A DNA stretch of 40,025 nucleotides from Nocardia altamirensis NBRC 108246. GTDB taxonomy: Bacteria > Actinomycetota > Actinomycetes > Mycobacteriales > Mycobacteriaceae. The notes beneath the pieces are model-generated. The model had not been told where the DNA came from. It saw only the letters and a list, made by a program, of their open reading frames with translations, and ran no database searches. This document shows, one piece after another, positions 17,868 through 25,660 of the stretch. The DNA lies in NCBI RefSeq assembly GCF_001612685.1, contig NZ_BDAY01000104.1, positions 1 to 40,025 of the forward strand, given 5' to 3'. Every line of letters starts with the position of its first letter. The first letter of the stretch is position 1. Both the position numbers and the translations under genes were made by a program.

Positions 17868-18252
17868 CCACAACCCTCTCCATCGATACACCGCTAGCTG
17901 CTGTCGTAGCCGGATTGGCTGTCGGGACGGTAGCGCTCACCGTCTCCATGGACAAATCGACAGCCAGTCTCCCTTACCCCTACTGCGCATCCGCACCGGT
18001 TGTGGAGTTGGTCGGTTGATCACTGGGTACTGGTGCAGGCATCGTCCGAGAAGCCACCTGCACCAGTACCCTCTCGGCGCGAACTTGATTCGGAATGCCC
18101 GCGGCGTTCGGGCGCCGCAACGGACACTCCGTGGGTGTCATAGGAAGCGGGGTCTTGTCCTGGTGCGGTGGAATGCGTGAGGCTGCATGAGAGTTCGATT
18201 GGACTCGCGGCGGGGCTGTGGAGGACGGTCCGACCGGTAGAGGGGGCAGCGA
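17868..18252. other. 385-bp divergent intergenic region
   Basis: Separates the minus-strand hypothetical gene from the Imm35-like gene. It holds a long perfect hairpin at 18025-18071. A plus-strand open segment reaching TGA just before the hairpin reads like the end of a membrane protein (AVVAGLAVGTVALTVS) but has no start. Promoters for both genes must lie here; I could not assign them. Confidence 0.4.
18025..18071. terminator. long perfect hairpin, possible terminator
   Basis: Perfect 15-bp arms GGGTACTGGTGCAGG (18025-18039) and its complement (18057-18071) with a 17-base loop. No T-run on either side. It follows a plus-strand coding-like segment without a start codon, so it may be the terminator of a lost gene, or a regulatory RNA element. 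Confidence 0.45.
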
Positions 18253-19158
18253 ATGTCTGTGCGGTACGAGCTCGGTCCGGCGCGAATATCGTTCGAGGAT
18301 CTACACAGCGTGGTTGGTCTACTTCGCCGGCACGGCGGCGGTGATCCGAGCCTCGTTGCCGGTGGCGCCGGCTTGGGCCGCACGATAGTTCGGGACCTCG
18401 ATGTCCTGCTGTCGCTGCCCGACTTCGTGCGCAGGGATCTGTATTTCGAGTCCGCGGACGGCAGCATGGACATCCTGCTCAATCGGAGGTTCGCGTTCGC
18501 CGACGCGCATCGGAATGCGACGCTCGCGCGCGAGATCACCGCGCTGTTCCGTAGTCGCCGTTCCTACAACCTGGCGCTGTTCACCGGGACGAATTGGCTT
18601 ATGGGACTGGTCGGCCCAGCGGTGGGGGTGGCTGTTGCCGCGATTGGCTCGCTGTTCACCGGCTACACCTACTCCCAACGAGATGTGTTGCTGTTCGTCA
18701 TCTTTGCGATCGTCACCGGTGTGGCGAACTTCTACTCCAGCGTCAAACGACACGGCGCTCGCGTTGCCATCGACTACGGCGAACCCGCCATGACAACCGA
18801 ATCTCTCGATGACAACGCGCAGGACGACGGCAGCGGCAACCTCGTCACCAGCCGAGCTGCGGCACGCAGGATCGCCGAAGGGGTACTCGCCCAAGTCAAT
18901 ACCCGTGCGGAGCCGCTCGCTCTATTCCCGGAGCACGACTGTCCCGACCTGGGCTGGGCCTGGGTGTACGGGTACACTACTGTCCGCTGGCTCCGGACCG
19001 GCGATCCGGATGCCGTGCCCCCGCCCGGCGGCGGCCCGATCGTCGTCGTCAAAGACACCGCCGATGCCTGGATGCTCTCTGGCGCTCGGGATTACAACAA
19101 GCAACTCATCGAGTACGCCGAACGGCATGGCTACCAGCACACCGTGCCGTACCGCTAG
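18253..19158 (+). CDS. membrane protein with C-terminal Imm35/YrhB-like domain
   Basis: 301 residues, ATG preceded by a purine-rich GGGGGCAGC site. N-terminal ~110 residues are soluble. Two membrane helices follow at about 115-137 and 145-162. After an acidic linker comes a C-terminal domain (about 200-300) with LGWAWVYGYTTVRWLRTGD, GGGPIVVVKDTADAW and a final IEYAERHGY, which matches my recollection of Imm35 (YrhB) immunity domains. It is probably an inner-membrane protein with the immunity-like domain in the cytoplasm. No cognate toxin gene lies next to it, so it may be an orphan immunity protein or serve another role. It is convergent with the small secreted gene, with a shared hairpin between. 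Confidence 0.72.
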   Translation: MSVRYELGPARISFEDLHSVVGLLRRHGGGDPSLVAGGAGLGRTIVRDLDVLLSLPDFVRRDLYFESADGSMDILLNRRFAFADAHRNATLAREITALFRSRRSYNLALFTGTNWLMGLVGPAVGVAVAAIGSLFTGYTYSQRDVLLFVIFAIVTGVANFYSSVKRHGARVAIDYGEPAMTTESLDDNAQDDGSGNLVTSRAAARRIAEGVLAQVNTRAEPLALFPEHDCPDLGWAWVYGYTTVRWLRTGDPDAVPPPGGGPIVVVKDTADAWMLSGARDYNKQLIEYAERHGYQHTVPYR

Positions 19159-19182
19159 CGACGTAGCCTCCGCAAACGCAAA

Positions 19183-19221
19183 ATGCGGGCGATGTTGCCG
19201 TTGTCGGCACATCGCCCGCAT
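19183..19221 (-). terminator. bidirectional terminator between convergent genes
   Basis: Perfect 13-bp arms (ATGCGGGCGATGT and complement) with an inner GCCG/CGGC pair. On the minus strand it is followed by TTTTGCG, so it fits best as the terminator of the small secreted gene ending at 19233; it also lies 24 bp after the stop of the Imm35-like gene. Confidence 0.75.
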
Positions 19222-19232
19222 GATGTCGGCTA

Positions 19233-19436
19233 CTAGGCGCCGCTACCGGTTGCCAGCAGCTTCAGGATCTTGAGAATCTCGAGGACGTTTCCGGCCGAGC
19301 CGGAGTCGACCGATCCGCTGGAGCTACCGGTGCCAGCTGCGGCGATTCCGGTATCGGCCGCCGCTATTCCGCTGCCTGCCATCGCAATTCCCGCGGCGGC
19401 AGCACAGGTCACGCCGAACACGCACAATTTCCTCAT
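19233..19436 (-). CDS. tiny secreted Gly/Ser-rich protein
   Basis: 67 residues: MRKL start, hydrophobic Ala-rich signal peptide ending at IAAAD, Gly/Ser linker, then a short amphipathic helix (VLEILKILKLLATG). The start was set by the signal peptide; a purine-rich AGAGGA lies upstream. It is the same type as the proteins at 9333 and 12066. The C-terminal helix could insert in or lie on a membrane. Function unknown. Confidence 0.65.
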   Translation of the reverse strand: MRKLCVFGVTCAAAAGIAMAGSGIAAADTGIAAAGTGSSSGSVDSGSAGNVLEILKILKLLATGSGA

Positions 19437-19957
19437 ACGTAACACAGTCCTCTGCAAATCGGAGCGTTCGGGGCGCGGCGGTAGCGCGCGTCCCGGTTCA
19501 CTGATCGGCGGCTGTTCAGCCACCTGAACCGGAGTTATAGCACCGGGTTTGGGCTGTTCGACACTGCGGCGACAGCAGATAAATTGAACCTTCGTATTGC
19601 TGGATGAATGCGTGACGCGCAGCAGGCTGTCTTTCGCGCGGGTCGCAGTGACCGCGAACAGCGCCAGCCCAATAGGCCAGTGTCGGTGCAGATTTCGACT
19701 CCGACCGGCCATCAGCCTGGCCTAGGGTGATGTCACCATAGCCGCGACGAGCACGTGGGTGGGCGTGCTGCAGAACAGATAGCCGATTGCTGGCTAACTC
19801 CTTGGGGCGCAAGGTGTTCGACTGGTACCGGTCGCCAATCGAACGCGTCTTCTGGTTCGGACCGTCGCTATGTACCGTGACTATCCTTGTCACTCAACGA
19901 GATTCGTAGTCGCTGCCGGTCGGGCTGCTATCCTCGCGACTCGCGAGGGCTTCGCGA
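19437..19957. other. 521-bp stretch without a gene
   Basis: A 125-codon minus-strand frame at 19516-19893 has no ribosome site or protein-like composition and was not accepted. The part near 19440-19600 should hold the promoter of the tiny secreted gene. Nothing else recognised. Confidence 0.4.
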
Positions 19958-20158
19958 TTAGCCCTTGGTGGGGTCCGTTCCGGGTTTCTTGGATACCGAG
20001 TCGCCTGGTTCGATCGAGTCCCAGAGGGCGCGGTTCACTCGGACCTTGATGGTGTTGCCGTCGTCGAGGCGGACGACCAGGCGGCGATAGAGGTTTGCGC
20101 CGTCCAACAGGCCGCGTGACTTCTTGACCACGGTTCCCTGCCACTCCTGCTGTACCAC
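19958..20158 (-). CDS. small conserved protein, DUF7489-like
   Basis: 66 residues. GTG at 20158 has GAGGAGG eight bases upstream, which fixes the start and rejects the longer 150-codon frame. The sequence pattern GTVVKKSRGLLDGANLYRRL, then KVRVNRALWDSIEPGD, is one I recall from short actinobacterial proteins grouped as DUF7489; the number is from memory. It looks like a small beta-barrel (SH3/OB-like) domain. It is divergent from the AraC gene. Function unknown. Confidence 0.72.
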   Translation of the reverse strand: MVQQEWQGTVVKKSRGLLDGANLYRRLVVRLDDGNTIKVRVNRALWDSIEPGDSVSKKPGTDPTKG

Positions 20159-20399
20159 TGGACCGACCTCCTCGACACCGAAACCGTTGCCGCACCGTTG
20201 GTGGCGCCGCCCAGTCAGTCTGCTGGTTGGGCGGGTTCCGGGCATCGCCTTGCCGGGGTATTCAGCGGGATACCTGCGGCGTATGCGCCATCGTCTCCGC
20301 TGTCGATGGTCATTGGCTGTTGGTCTATCTCGGCTCCGGCGCGGACCATCCGCGAGCACATAGGCTGTGGGCAGCGAACACGGCGTGGATCGGCGGGTG

Positions 20400-21383
20400 A
20401 TGGACAGCACGAAAGTGGAGGTCGCCTACTCGCACGGAGGGTTCTCGCTGGATTCCACCGTCGCGGGCGCTGTGTCTCGCGGTTTCGATGTCTTTCGGCA
20501 TGGATGGCAGACGCAGGTAGGCGACGGTTTCCCGCTGCCGACCTTCAGTCAGGCGACGACCGGTGATTTCCGGGTCAGGAGCCGGGTGGCGAAGCTGCGC
20601 GATGTGGCGATCACCGATCTCGACAGTGCCTCCGTCATCCGGACGGCGGGCACCCCGTACGGCTATGCGGATCAGGCGCGGATGTATGTGGTGCGGCGCG
20701 GCGTCTGGTCGTTGGGCGGCGGGCCCGATCGCGCCGAACACACGGTGTCGGCCGGGCAGTTCCTGCTGCGGCACGGGCCGCCGTTGCACTTCGGGGCGGC
20801 GCCGAACACCACGGTGCAGATCCTCACGCTGCCCTCCGCCGTCTTCGACGCACGGCTGCGGAACCGGAGTGTCACCGAGTCGGCGGACTCGGCCGAGATG
20901 CGCCTGCTGCTGGCCCATACGAACATGGTGCACGCGACGGTGACCGACCTCGGTCCTGCCGGTGTGCACGCCGCCCACAGCGCCATGCTCGAGCTGGCCA
21001 AGGCGGTGGTGATCGGCCGGTTCGACGATGCGGAACCCGCGCTCAGGCCCGCGTTTGTCGAAGCGGCAAAAGTATTGGCGGACAGTCATCTTGCCGATCC
21101 CGAGTTGTCTGCGGCGATGCTGGCAGGGGAGCTCAACGTCTCCGTGCGCACCCTGCAACGGGCGTTCACGGTGGCGGGGGAGTCGGTGACCAGCTACATC
21201 CGCCACCGCAGGCTGGAAGAGGCGCGGCGCGCACTCGCCACGCGGTCCCAGCTGCCGAGTGTCGCCGAACTCGCCGCACACTGGCAGTTCTCCGACAGCA
21301 GCCACTTCATCCGCGCCTTCAAGAAACGCTATGGCCGGACGCCCATCGAGTACGCCCGCTCAGTGCGGACAGGCGGATCCTAA
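20400..21383 (+). CDS. AraC-family transcriptional regulator
   Basis: 327 residues. The N-terminal ~200 residues form a cupin-like ligand domain of the AraC_binding_2 type. The C-terminal ~100 residues carry the two helix-turn-helix units: LAGELNVSVRTLQRAFTVAG, then the family signature VAELAAHWQFSDSSHFIRAF and KKRYGRTPIEY. ATG 20400 has GGCGGG close by; in-frame GTG codons at 20367 and 20385 are alternatives. Its 3' end overlaps the convergent thioesterase gene by 24 bp. It could control that gene or the divergent small gene. The ligand is unknown. Confidence 0.9.
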   Translation: MDSTKVEVAYSHGGFSLDSTVAGAVSRGFDVFRHGWQTQVGDGFPLPTFSQATTGDFRVRSRVAKLRDVAITDLDSASVIRTAGTPYGYADQARMYVVRRGVWSLGGGPDRAEHTVSAGQFLLRHGPPLHFGAAPNTTVQILTLPSAVFDARLRNRSVTESADSAEMRLLLAHTNMVHATVTDLGPAGVHAAHSAMLELAKAVVIGRFDDAEPALRPAFVEAAKVLADSHLADPELSAAMLAGELNVSVRTLQRAFTVAGESVTSYIRHRRLEEARRALATRSQLPSVAELAAHWQFSDSSHFIRAFKKRYGRTPIEYARSVRTGGS

Positions 21384-22202
21384 GGACTTGGCGGACAACA
21401 CATCACGCGGTCCAGTAGCATCCGCGATGCTCAAACAGGTACTGCCGGAGAAGATTCCGAGTTCATAGCGCACGGAAGCGGCGTCGAAGGAGTGGACGAG
21501 CACGCCGATCTCGTAGTCGCCGGGATAGGTGACTTCGCCGAGGTAGTCGATGCGATACGACGAGGGTGACAGGTCGGGCACCAGCCCGTCCGTGTCGAGC
21601 GCCGCCGCGGCGAACACCGCCACCGCCTCGTCGTACCAGGTGGCCAGGGCCAGGTAGTTGACGTGCTGATTGACGTCGACGTCAGCTATCCGTGCGCGGA
21701 GGGGAGCGAAGAACGCGTAGTGCTCCCGTTGTCTGCGTTCGGCGCTCGGCTTGGCCGCTGTCGTCTCGCTCGCATCCGGTACGGACAGGTCGGTGAGATC
21801 CGCGATCAACTCGTCCGGAAGCGCAAGCGGCCCTGCGGAACCGAGTAGGAGCACGGTGGCGCCGCCGCTGCCGACCCGCCTGCCGCCGGCGAACACCGCT
21901 TGTTGGTAGGTGAACGATGACCGCCCGATATGGCGAATGCCGGTGTGCACGAGTGCGTCGGCGCCCGAGCGATGCACGGGCGCAAGCACTTCGACTCGTT
22001 GGCTGACGAGAATGATCTGGTGCCTGCTGAATTCGCCGGCACCGACGAGCCTGCCGAATTGCGGCATCTTCACCCGTATCCGCGCGTCCTCCAGCCAGCG
22101 GGCCATCCCGATCGCGCTCACCGCACCGTTGCGGCCGAGATCGCCCTGCCGCAGTCGGACATCGCACTGGGCCGGAAAAGCGGCGTAGTTGATGGAATCC
22201 AT
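21360..22202 (-). CDS. double-hotdog acyl thioesterase-like protein
   Basis: 280 residues with two hotdog domains in tandem. The first (about 10-135) has RQGDLGRNGAVSAIGMARWLEDAR. The second (about 160-270) has the motif DVDVNQHVNYLALATWYDEA, whose D-x-N-x-HVNY pattern is that of 4HBT and acyl-ACP thioesterases. It should hydrolyse an acyl-CoA or acyl-ACP in the cytoplasm. AAGG lies upstream of the ATG. A fatty-acid desaturase gene lies 1 kb away on the other strand, so a lipid role fits, though no operon links them. The two genes at 20400 and 21360 overlap tail to tail. Confidence 0.85.
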   Translation of the reverse strand: MDSINYAAFPAQCDVRLRQGDLGRNGAVSAIGMARWLEDARIRVKMPQFGRLVGAGEFSRHQIILVSQRVEVLAPVHRSGADALVHTGIRHIGRSSFTYQQAVFAGGRRVGSGGATVLLLGSAGPLALPDELIADLTDLSVPDASETTAAKPSAERRQREHYAFFAPLRARIADVDVNQHVNYLALATWYDEAVAVFAAAALDTDGLVPDLSPSSYRIDYLGEVTYPGDYEIGVLVHSFDAASVRYELGIFSGSTCLSIADATGPRDVLSAKSLGSACPH

Positions 22203-22506
22203 GAAAAAACCTTAGGAATGCCACCCGGACGTGCGCTTGAACAACCGCGCCAACTGGATGGAACATCCGCGCCACGTGCTGCGCTACGCTGATCGGACAG
22301 CAGCGCCTTCTGACAGGCCTTGCCGCGGTGCCGACATCGGCCCGCCTCGCTCCGCGCGCACTCCTTGCGACGAGCACATCGAACACCCCCTCTTCCCGGT
22401 CGTCCCTGTCGCCGGACTTTTCTTCCTTTCCCAGAGATCCGCGGGACAGTCCTGCGCGATCGGTCGATCAACACCCGAAACACACCAAGAAATGGAGTGA
22501 AACCCT
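22203..22506. other. 304-bp divergent intergenic region
   Basis: Lies between the starts of the thioesterase and DinB genes and should contain both promoters. Short frames here are shadows without ribosome sites. GGAG at 22494-22497 serves the DinB gene. Confidence 0.4.
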
Positions 22507-22995
22507 ATGAATACCAACCCAATTGCGAGCGGCCCCGAGCGAGCGATCATCGAGGACATGCTCGACCGCAACCGCGAAGCCCTCATCGACACCGCACGCG
22601 GCCTGTCCGAGGGCGACGCCCGCCGCCGACTCGTCGCATCGCTGACAACGCCGATCTCCTTGCTCAAACACGCCGCTGCCGCGGAACGGATCTGGTTCCA
22701 ACGGTTCTGGGCCGGACTCGACGAATCCGAATGCGACGGCTACTCCCGCCGCGACGTCGGCACCTTCGCCGTCACCGACGACGAGTCGCTGGCCGATGTC
22801 ATCGTCGAGTTCGAGCGTGCAAGCCAGCGATCACGAACCATCGCGTCCCGCTTCGACCTCGACGACACCAAGGAGAACCCCCGCGAGGGCATTGTCAGCA
22901 TGCGCTGGACACTGCTGCTCATGATCCAGGAGTTCGCCAGGCACGCCGGTCACGGCGACATCCTCCGCGAACAGATCGACAAGCCGCTGATCTGA
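22507..22995 (+). CDS. DinB/DUF664-family protein
   Basis: 162 residues, a four-helix-bundle protein of the DUF664 branch of the DinB/YfiT superfamily. Visible family marks are LLKHAAAAERIWFQRF near residue 55 and MRWTLLLMIQEFARHAGHGDILREQIDK at the end. The His residues of these two motifs form the metal site. In actinobacteria members include mycothiol-dependent transferases, so a thiol-transferase or detoxification role is possible. GGAG lies upstream of the ATG. It is followed by a hairpin. Single-gene unit. Confidence 0.88.
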   Translation: MNTNPIASGPERAIIEDMLDRNREALIDTARGLSEGDARRRLVASLTTPISLLKHAAAAERIWFQRFWAGLDESECDGYSRRDVGTFAVTDDESLADVIVEFERASQRSRTIASRFDLDDTKENPREGIVSMRWTLLLMIQEFARHAGHGDILREQIDKPLI

Positions 22996-23005
22996 CCTGT
23001 TCCGG

Positions 23006-23039
23006 CCGAGGTCGGCGACTCGATCGTCGCTGACCTCGG
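23006..23039 (+). terminator. terminator after DinB gene
   Basis: 14-bp stem (CCGAGGTCGGCGAC and near-complement, one G-T type mismatch) with a 6-base loop, 10 bp after the stop codon; no strong T-run, as is common in high-GC actinobacteria. Confidence 0.6.
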
Positions 23040-23120
23040 GCCCGGGGTCGGCTCACCTTTCTGTTGGCCAGGTTCCGGTCTCACTCTGCAGTCCTATTTC
23101 ATGTCATACCAAGGAGTTAC

Positions 23121-23144
23121 ATGAAACGAGGATTCGGCCGTTAG
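23121..23144 (+). other. possible 7-residue leader ORF before the desaturase
   Basis: AAGGAG four bases before an ATG opening MKRGFGR and a TAG. The site is stronger than that of most genes here. It lies 107 bp before the desaturase start and could be a regulatory leader peptide, or chance. Confidence 0.25.
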
Positions 23145-23250
23145 CTTCGGTGTAGCGTACCGACGCACCTCGCGGCCTTCGATCGATCTCGACAGGTCGG
23201 CATCGAACCGGGCGGAGGTGGCCTCTCCGACTCAGCTCTCAGGAAGATCT

Positions 23251-24300
23251 ATGACGACAACGACTTTGGCCTCAGAGTCCATTCCCCGGCCACCACGGCG
23301 CGGCGCCGACGGTGATTTCGCCCGGCTGTTGCGCCGGATCTCCGATGCGGGACTGATGGATCGGCGTCCCGTGTATTACGCCATCCGGCTGAGCCTGGTC
23401 GGGATCGCCTTCGTGGCGGGCTGGGTCGCGTTCGTCCTCGTCGGCGACTCGTGGTGGACGCTCCTGGTCGCGGCGTTCATGGCCGTGACCTTTGCTCAGG
23501 TCGCGTTGGTCATGCATGATGTCGCGCACCGCCAGGTCTTCCGGCTGCGTCGGCCGACGGAAATCGTCGGCCGCGTCGTCGGCAATGCGGGGATCGGCTT
23601 GGCGTACGGCTGGTGGCAGGACAAGCACACCAGGCATCACGCCAATCCGAACCACGAGGAACTCGATCCCGATGTGGCGCCGGACATTCTGGTCTGGTCG
23701 CAACGGCAGGCGCGGGCCAGCCGTGGTCTGGCGCGTCTCATCGGGCGGGCGCAGGCGTTCCTGTTCTTCCCCCTGCTGATGCTGGAGGGGTTGAACCTGC
23801 ACCTGGCCGGCGTGCGTGCGCTCAGAAATCGGTCGATCAAGCAGCGGGGTCTGGAGGGCGCACTGCTCTTCGGTCATTTCGCCGGCTACCTGGCCGCGCT
23901 GTTCGTGGTGCTGCCCGCTGACAAGGGCATTGCGTTCCTCGCTGTCCACCAAGCGCTGTTCGGTGTCTACATGGGCTGCATCTTCGCCCCGAACCACAAG
24001 GGCATGCCCACCTTGACCGGCGATGACCGCCCCGACTACCTGCGCAAGCAAGTGCTGACCTCCCGCAACGTGCGGGGTGGCGCGCTGACCGACTTCGCCC
24101 TCGGCGGACTCAACTATCAGATCGAACACCATCTGTTCCCGAGCATGCCGACACCGAATCTGCGGCACGCCCAGGTGATCGTCCGCGACTACTGCGCTGA
24201 AATCGACGTGCCCTATCACGAGACCGGGCTCATCGCCTCGTACCGCGAGGCCCTGCGCCACCTGCACCACGTCGGCGTACCGCTTCGCACCACCGAGTGA
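23251..24300 (+). CDS. membrane fatty-acid desaturase
   Basis: 349 residues. ATG 23251 has AGGAAG four bases upstream. Three histidine boxes bind the di-iron centre: HDVAH (89-93), HTRHH (126-130), and QIEHH (290-294). Four main hydrophobic segments lie at about 45-65, 68-88, 205-225 and 225-250. The QxxHH third box places it with front-end (acyl-CoA delta-6/linoleoyl type) and mycobacterial DesA3-like desaturases, which insert a double bond in a long acyl chain using electrons from an oxidoreductase. No partner reductase lies nearby. It is convergent with the PnuC-NadR gene. Confidence 0.92.
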   Translation: MTTTTLASESIPRPPRRGADGDFARLLRRISDAGLMDRRPVYYAIRLSLVGIAFVAGWVAFVLVGDSWWTLLVAAFMAVTFAQVALVMHDVAHRQVFRLRRPTEIVGRVVGNAGIGLAYGWWQDKHTRHHANPNHEELDPDVAPDILVWSQRQARASRGLARLIGRAQAFLFFPLLMLEGLNLHLAGVRALRNRSIKQRGLEGALLFGHFAGYLAALFVVLPADKGIAFLAVHQALFGVYMGCIFAPNHKGMPTLTGDDRPDYLRKQVLTSRNVRGGALTDFALGGLNYQIEHHLFPSMPTPNLRHAQVIVRDYCAEIDVPYHETGLIASYREALRHLHHVGVPLRTTE

Positions 24301-24319
24301 CACGCAAAGCGGTCGAGTG

Positions 24320-25588
24320 CTAGCCCGATCTGGTTGCGGGGCGGATGTTTTCGGGCAACGGATCCGCGAACTGCCAGCCCTCGGCGAGCAGTTCGTCGAC
24401 CGCAGCGACGGCCGCCGTGAGTCGCGTCGTTCGGTCACCGCGCATGATGCGGAACCGTCTTCCGGTGTGCGCGAGCTCTTCTCGGAAACGGTCGGTCATC
24501 CACGGTCTGAGGTGTTCGCCGTCCCGGAGGCCGTCGTCGTCGAAGGGGACCCCGACATGGTCGGTCAACAGGTAGAGGTCCCGTCGGGTGCGGGTGGCGA
24601 TCCGCTCGACCTCCGCGTTGCGCGCACCCAGATAGCGCTCGTGCCAGATGCCAGTGGCGAAAGAGTCGGTGTCGCAGATCAATACCGGTGCGCCACTGCG
24701 CGCGGCCTGCTGTTCGTTCGCGTCCTGGCGGCGCGCGATCACCGGGAACTCCCCGGAGCTGAAGGACATATCCGACCAGGTCGCCGTCGGGTCGGCGGCC
24801 TGCGCCGTCGCCAGCTTCTGCGCGGAGTACTGGCGCCCGTATTCGGCGACCCATTCGGTCGCTGCCCAGACGCCGCCGCGCTGCCGATAGTGCGCGGCCA
24901 GATCGATCGAAAGTGTGGTCGTCCCAGTGGATTCGGCGCCGAGGACAACGACCCGTCGGGTGAGGGCGCCCCGCACGGCCGGGCCGAGGAACTCCCAGCA
25001 GCCGACCGCGGGGCCGGTGTGCAGCGACCGCCGCCAGCGGAGCAGGCCCGTCACGCACAGCAGGAGGAACCCTGTGTACAGCAAGGCCGTCAGATACAGG
25101 TCCTTATAGATGTAGAGCGGGATATAGACCAGATCTGCGGCGATCCACAGCAACCACGACTCGAGCAGCTTGCGGCACTGGCCATAGGTGGCCATCAACG
25201 AGAGACCAGTGGTGAGGGCGTCCCAGAACGGCACGCTGGAATCGGTGACCTGGCTGAGCAACACGGTGAGGGCGACCACCCCCGCCGCCCCGGCCGCGAC
25301 GAGTACGACCCATTCATTGGCAGTGGTCCGCCGCACCGGCAGGGCCGCAGTGGAATCCGGTCCCGCGCCGTGCAGCCAGCACCACCACCCGTACACGGCA
25401 AGCGTGATGAAGACGATCTGCAACCCGGCATCGGCATAGAGCCCGGCCTGAGTGAACAGCGCGATGAAGAAGATGTTGTTGGCGATCCCGATCGGCCAGT
25501 TGGCGATGTGCTGCCGCCCGACCAGCCACACGCACACCGCACCCGTCGCGAATCCGAGAATCTCGGTCCAGCTTGTCGCCCAACCCAC
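24320..25588 (-). CDS. PnuC-NadR fusion: nicotinamide riboside transporter plus nucleotide kinase
   Basis: 422 residues. GTG 25588 follows GGGAGGGG and starts just before the first membrane helix. Residues ~1-185 are the PnuC transporter with about seven helices and the signature NWPIGIANNIFF. Residues ~210-420 are a NadR-like kinase. Its P-loop reads GAESTGTTTL (217-226) with Thr223 where the usual Lys stands; I recall this variant in other actinobacterial homologues. Later motifs include EWVAEYGRQYS and a DTDSFATG Walker B-like strand. Fusion would couple uptake of nicotinamide riboside to its phosphorylation, trapping it for NAD synthesis. There is no nucleotidyltransferase domain, so only the kinase half of NadR is present. 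Confidence 0.92.
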   Translation of the reverse strand: MGWATSWTEILGFATGAVCVWLVGRQHIANWPIGIANNIFFIALFTQAGLYADAGLQIVFITLAVYGWWCWLHGAGPDSTAALPVRRTTANEWVVLVAAGAAGVVALTVLLSQVTDSSVPFWDALTTGLSLMATYGQCRKLLESWLLWIAADLVYIPLYIYKDLYLTALLYTGFLLLCVTGLLRWRRSLHTGPAVGCWEFLGPAVRGALTRRVVVLGAESTGTTTLSIDLAAHYRQRGGVWAATEWVAEYGRQYSAQKLATAQAADPTATWSDMSFSSGEFPVIARRQDANEQQAARSGAPVLICDTDSFATGIWHERYLGARNAEVERIATRTRRDLYLLTDHVGVPFDDDGLRDGEHLRPWMTDRFREELAHTGRRFRIMRGDRTTRLTAAVAAVDELLAEGWQFADPLPENIRPATRSG

Positions 25589-25660
25589 GAGGCCCCTCCC
25601 GTAATAGTCGTATCGACCATACTGCGGCAGGGGCTGGCGCAAGCGGCGCCGCTGCCCGTT

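Noticed and set aside
19516..19893. 125-codon minus-strand frame
   Set aside because: No ribosome site, no domain, composition unlike coding regions here.
20159..20410. 84-codon extension of the small DUF7489-like protein
   Set aside because: GTG 20158 has GAGGAGG at ideal distance and conserved sequence begins there; the extension is Arg-rich and non-conserved in character.
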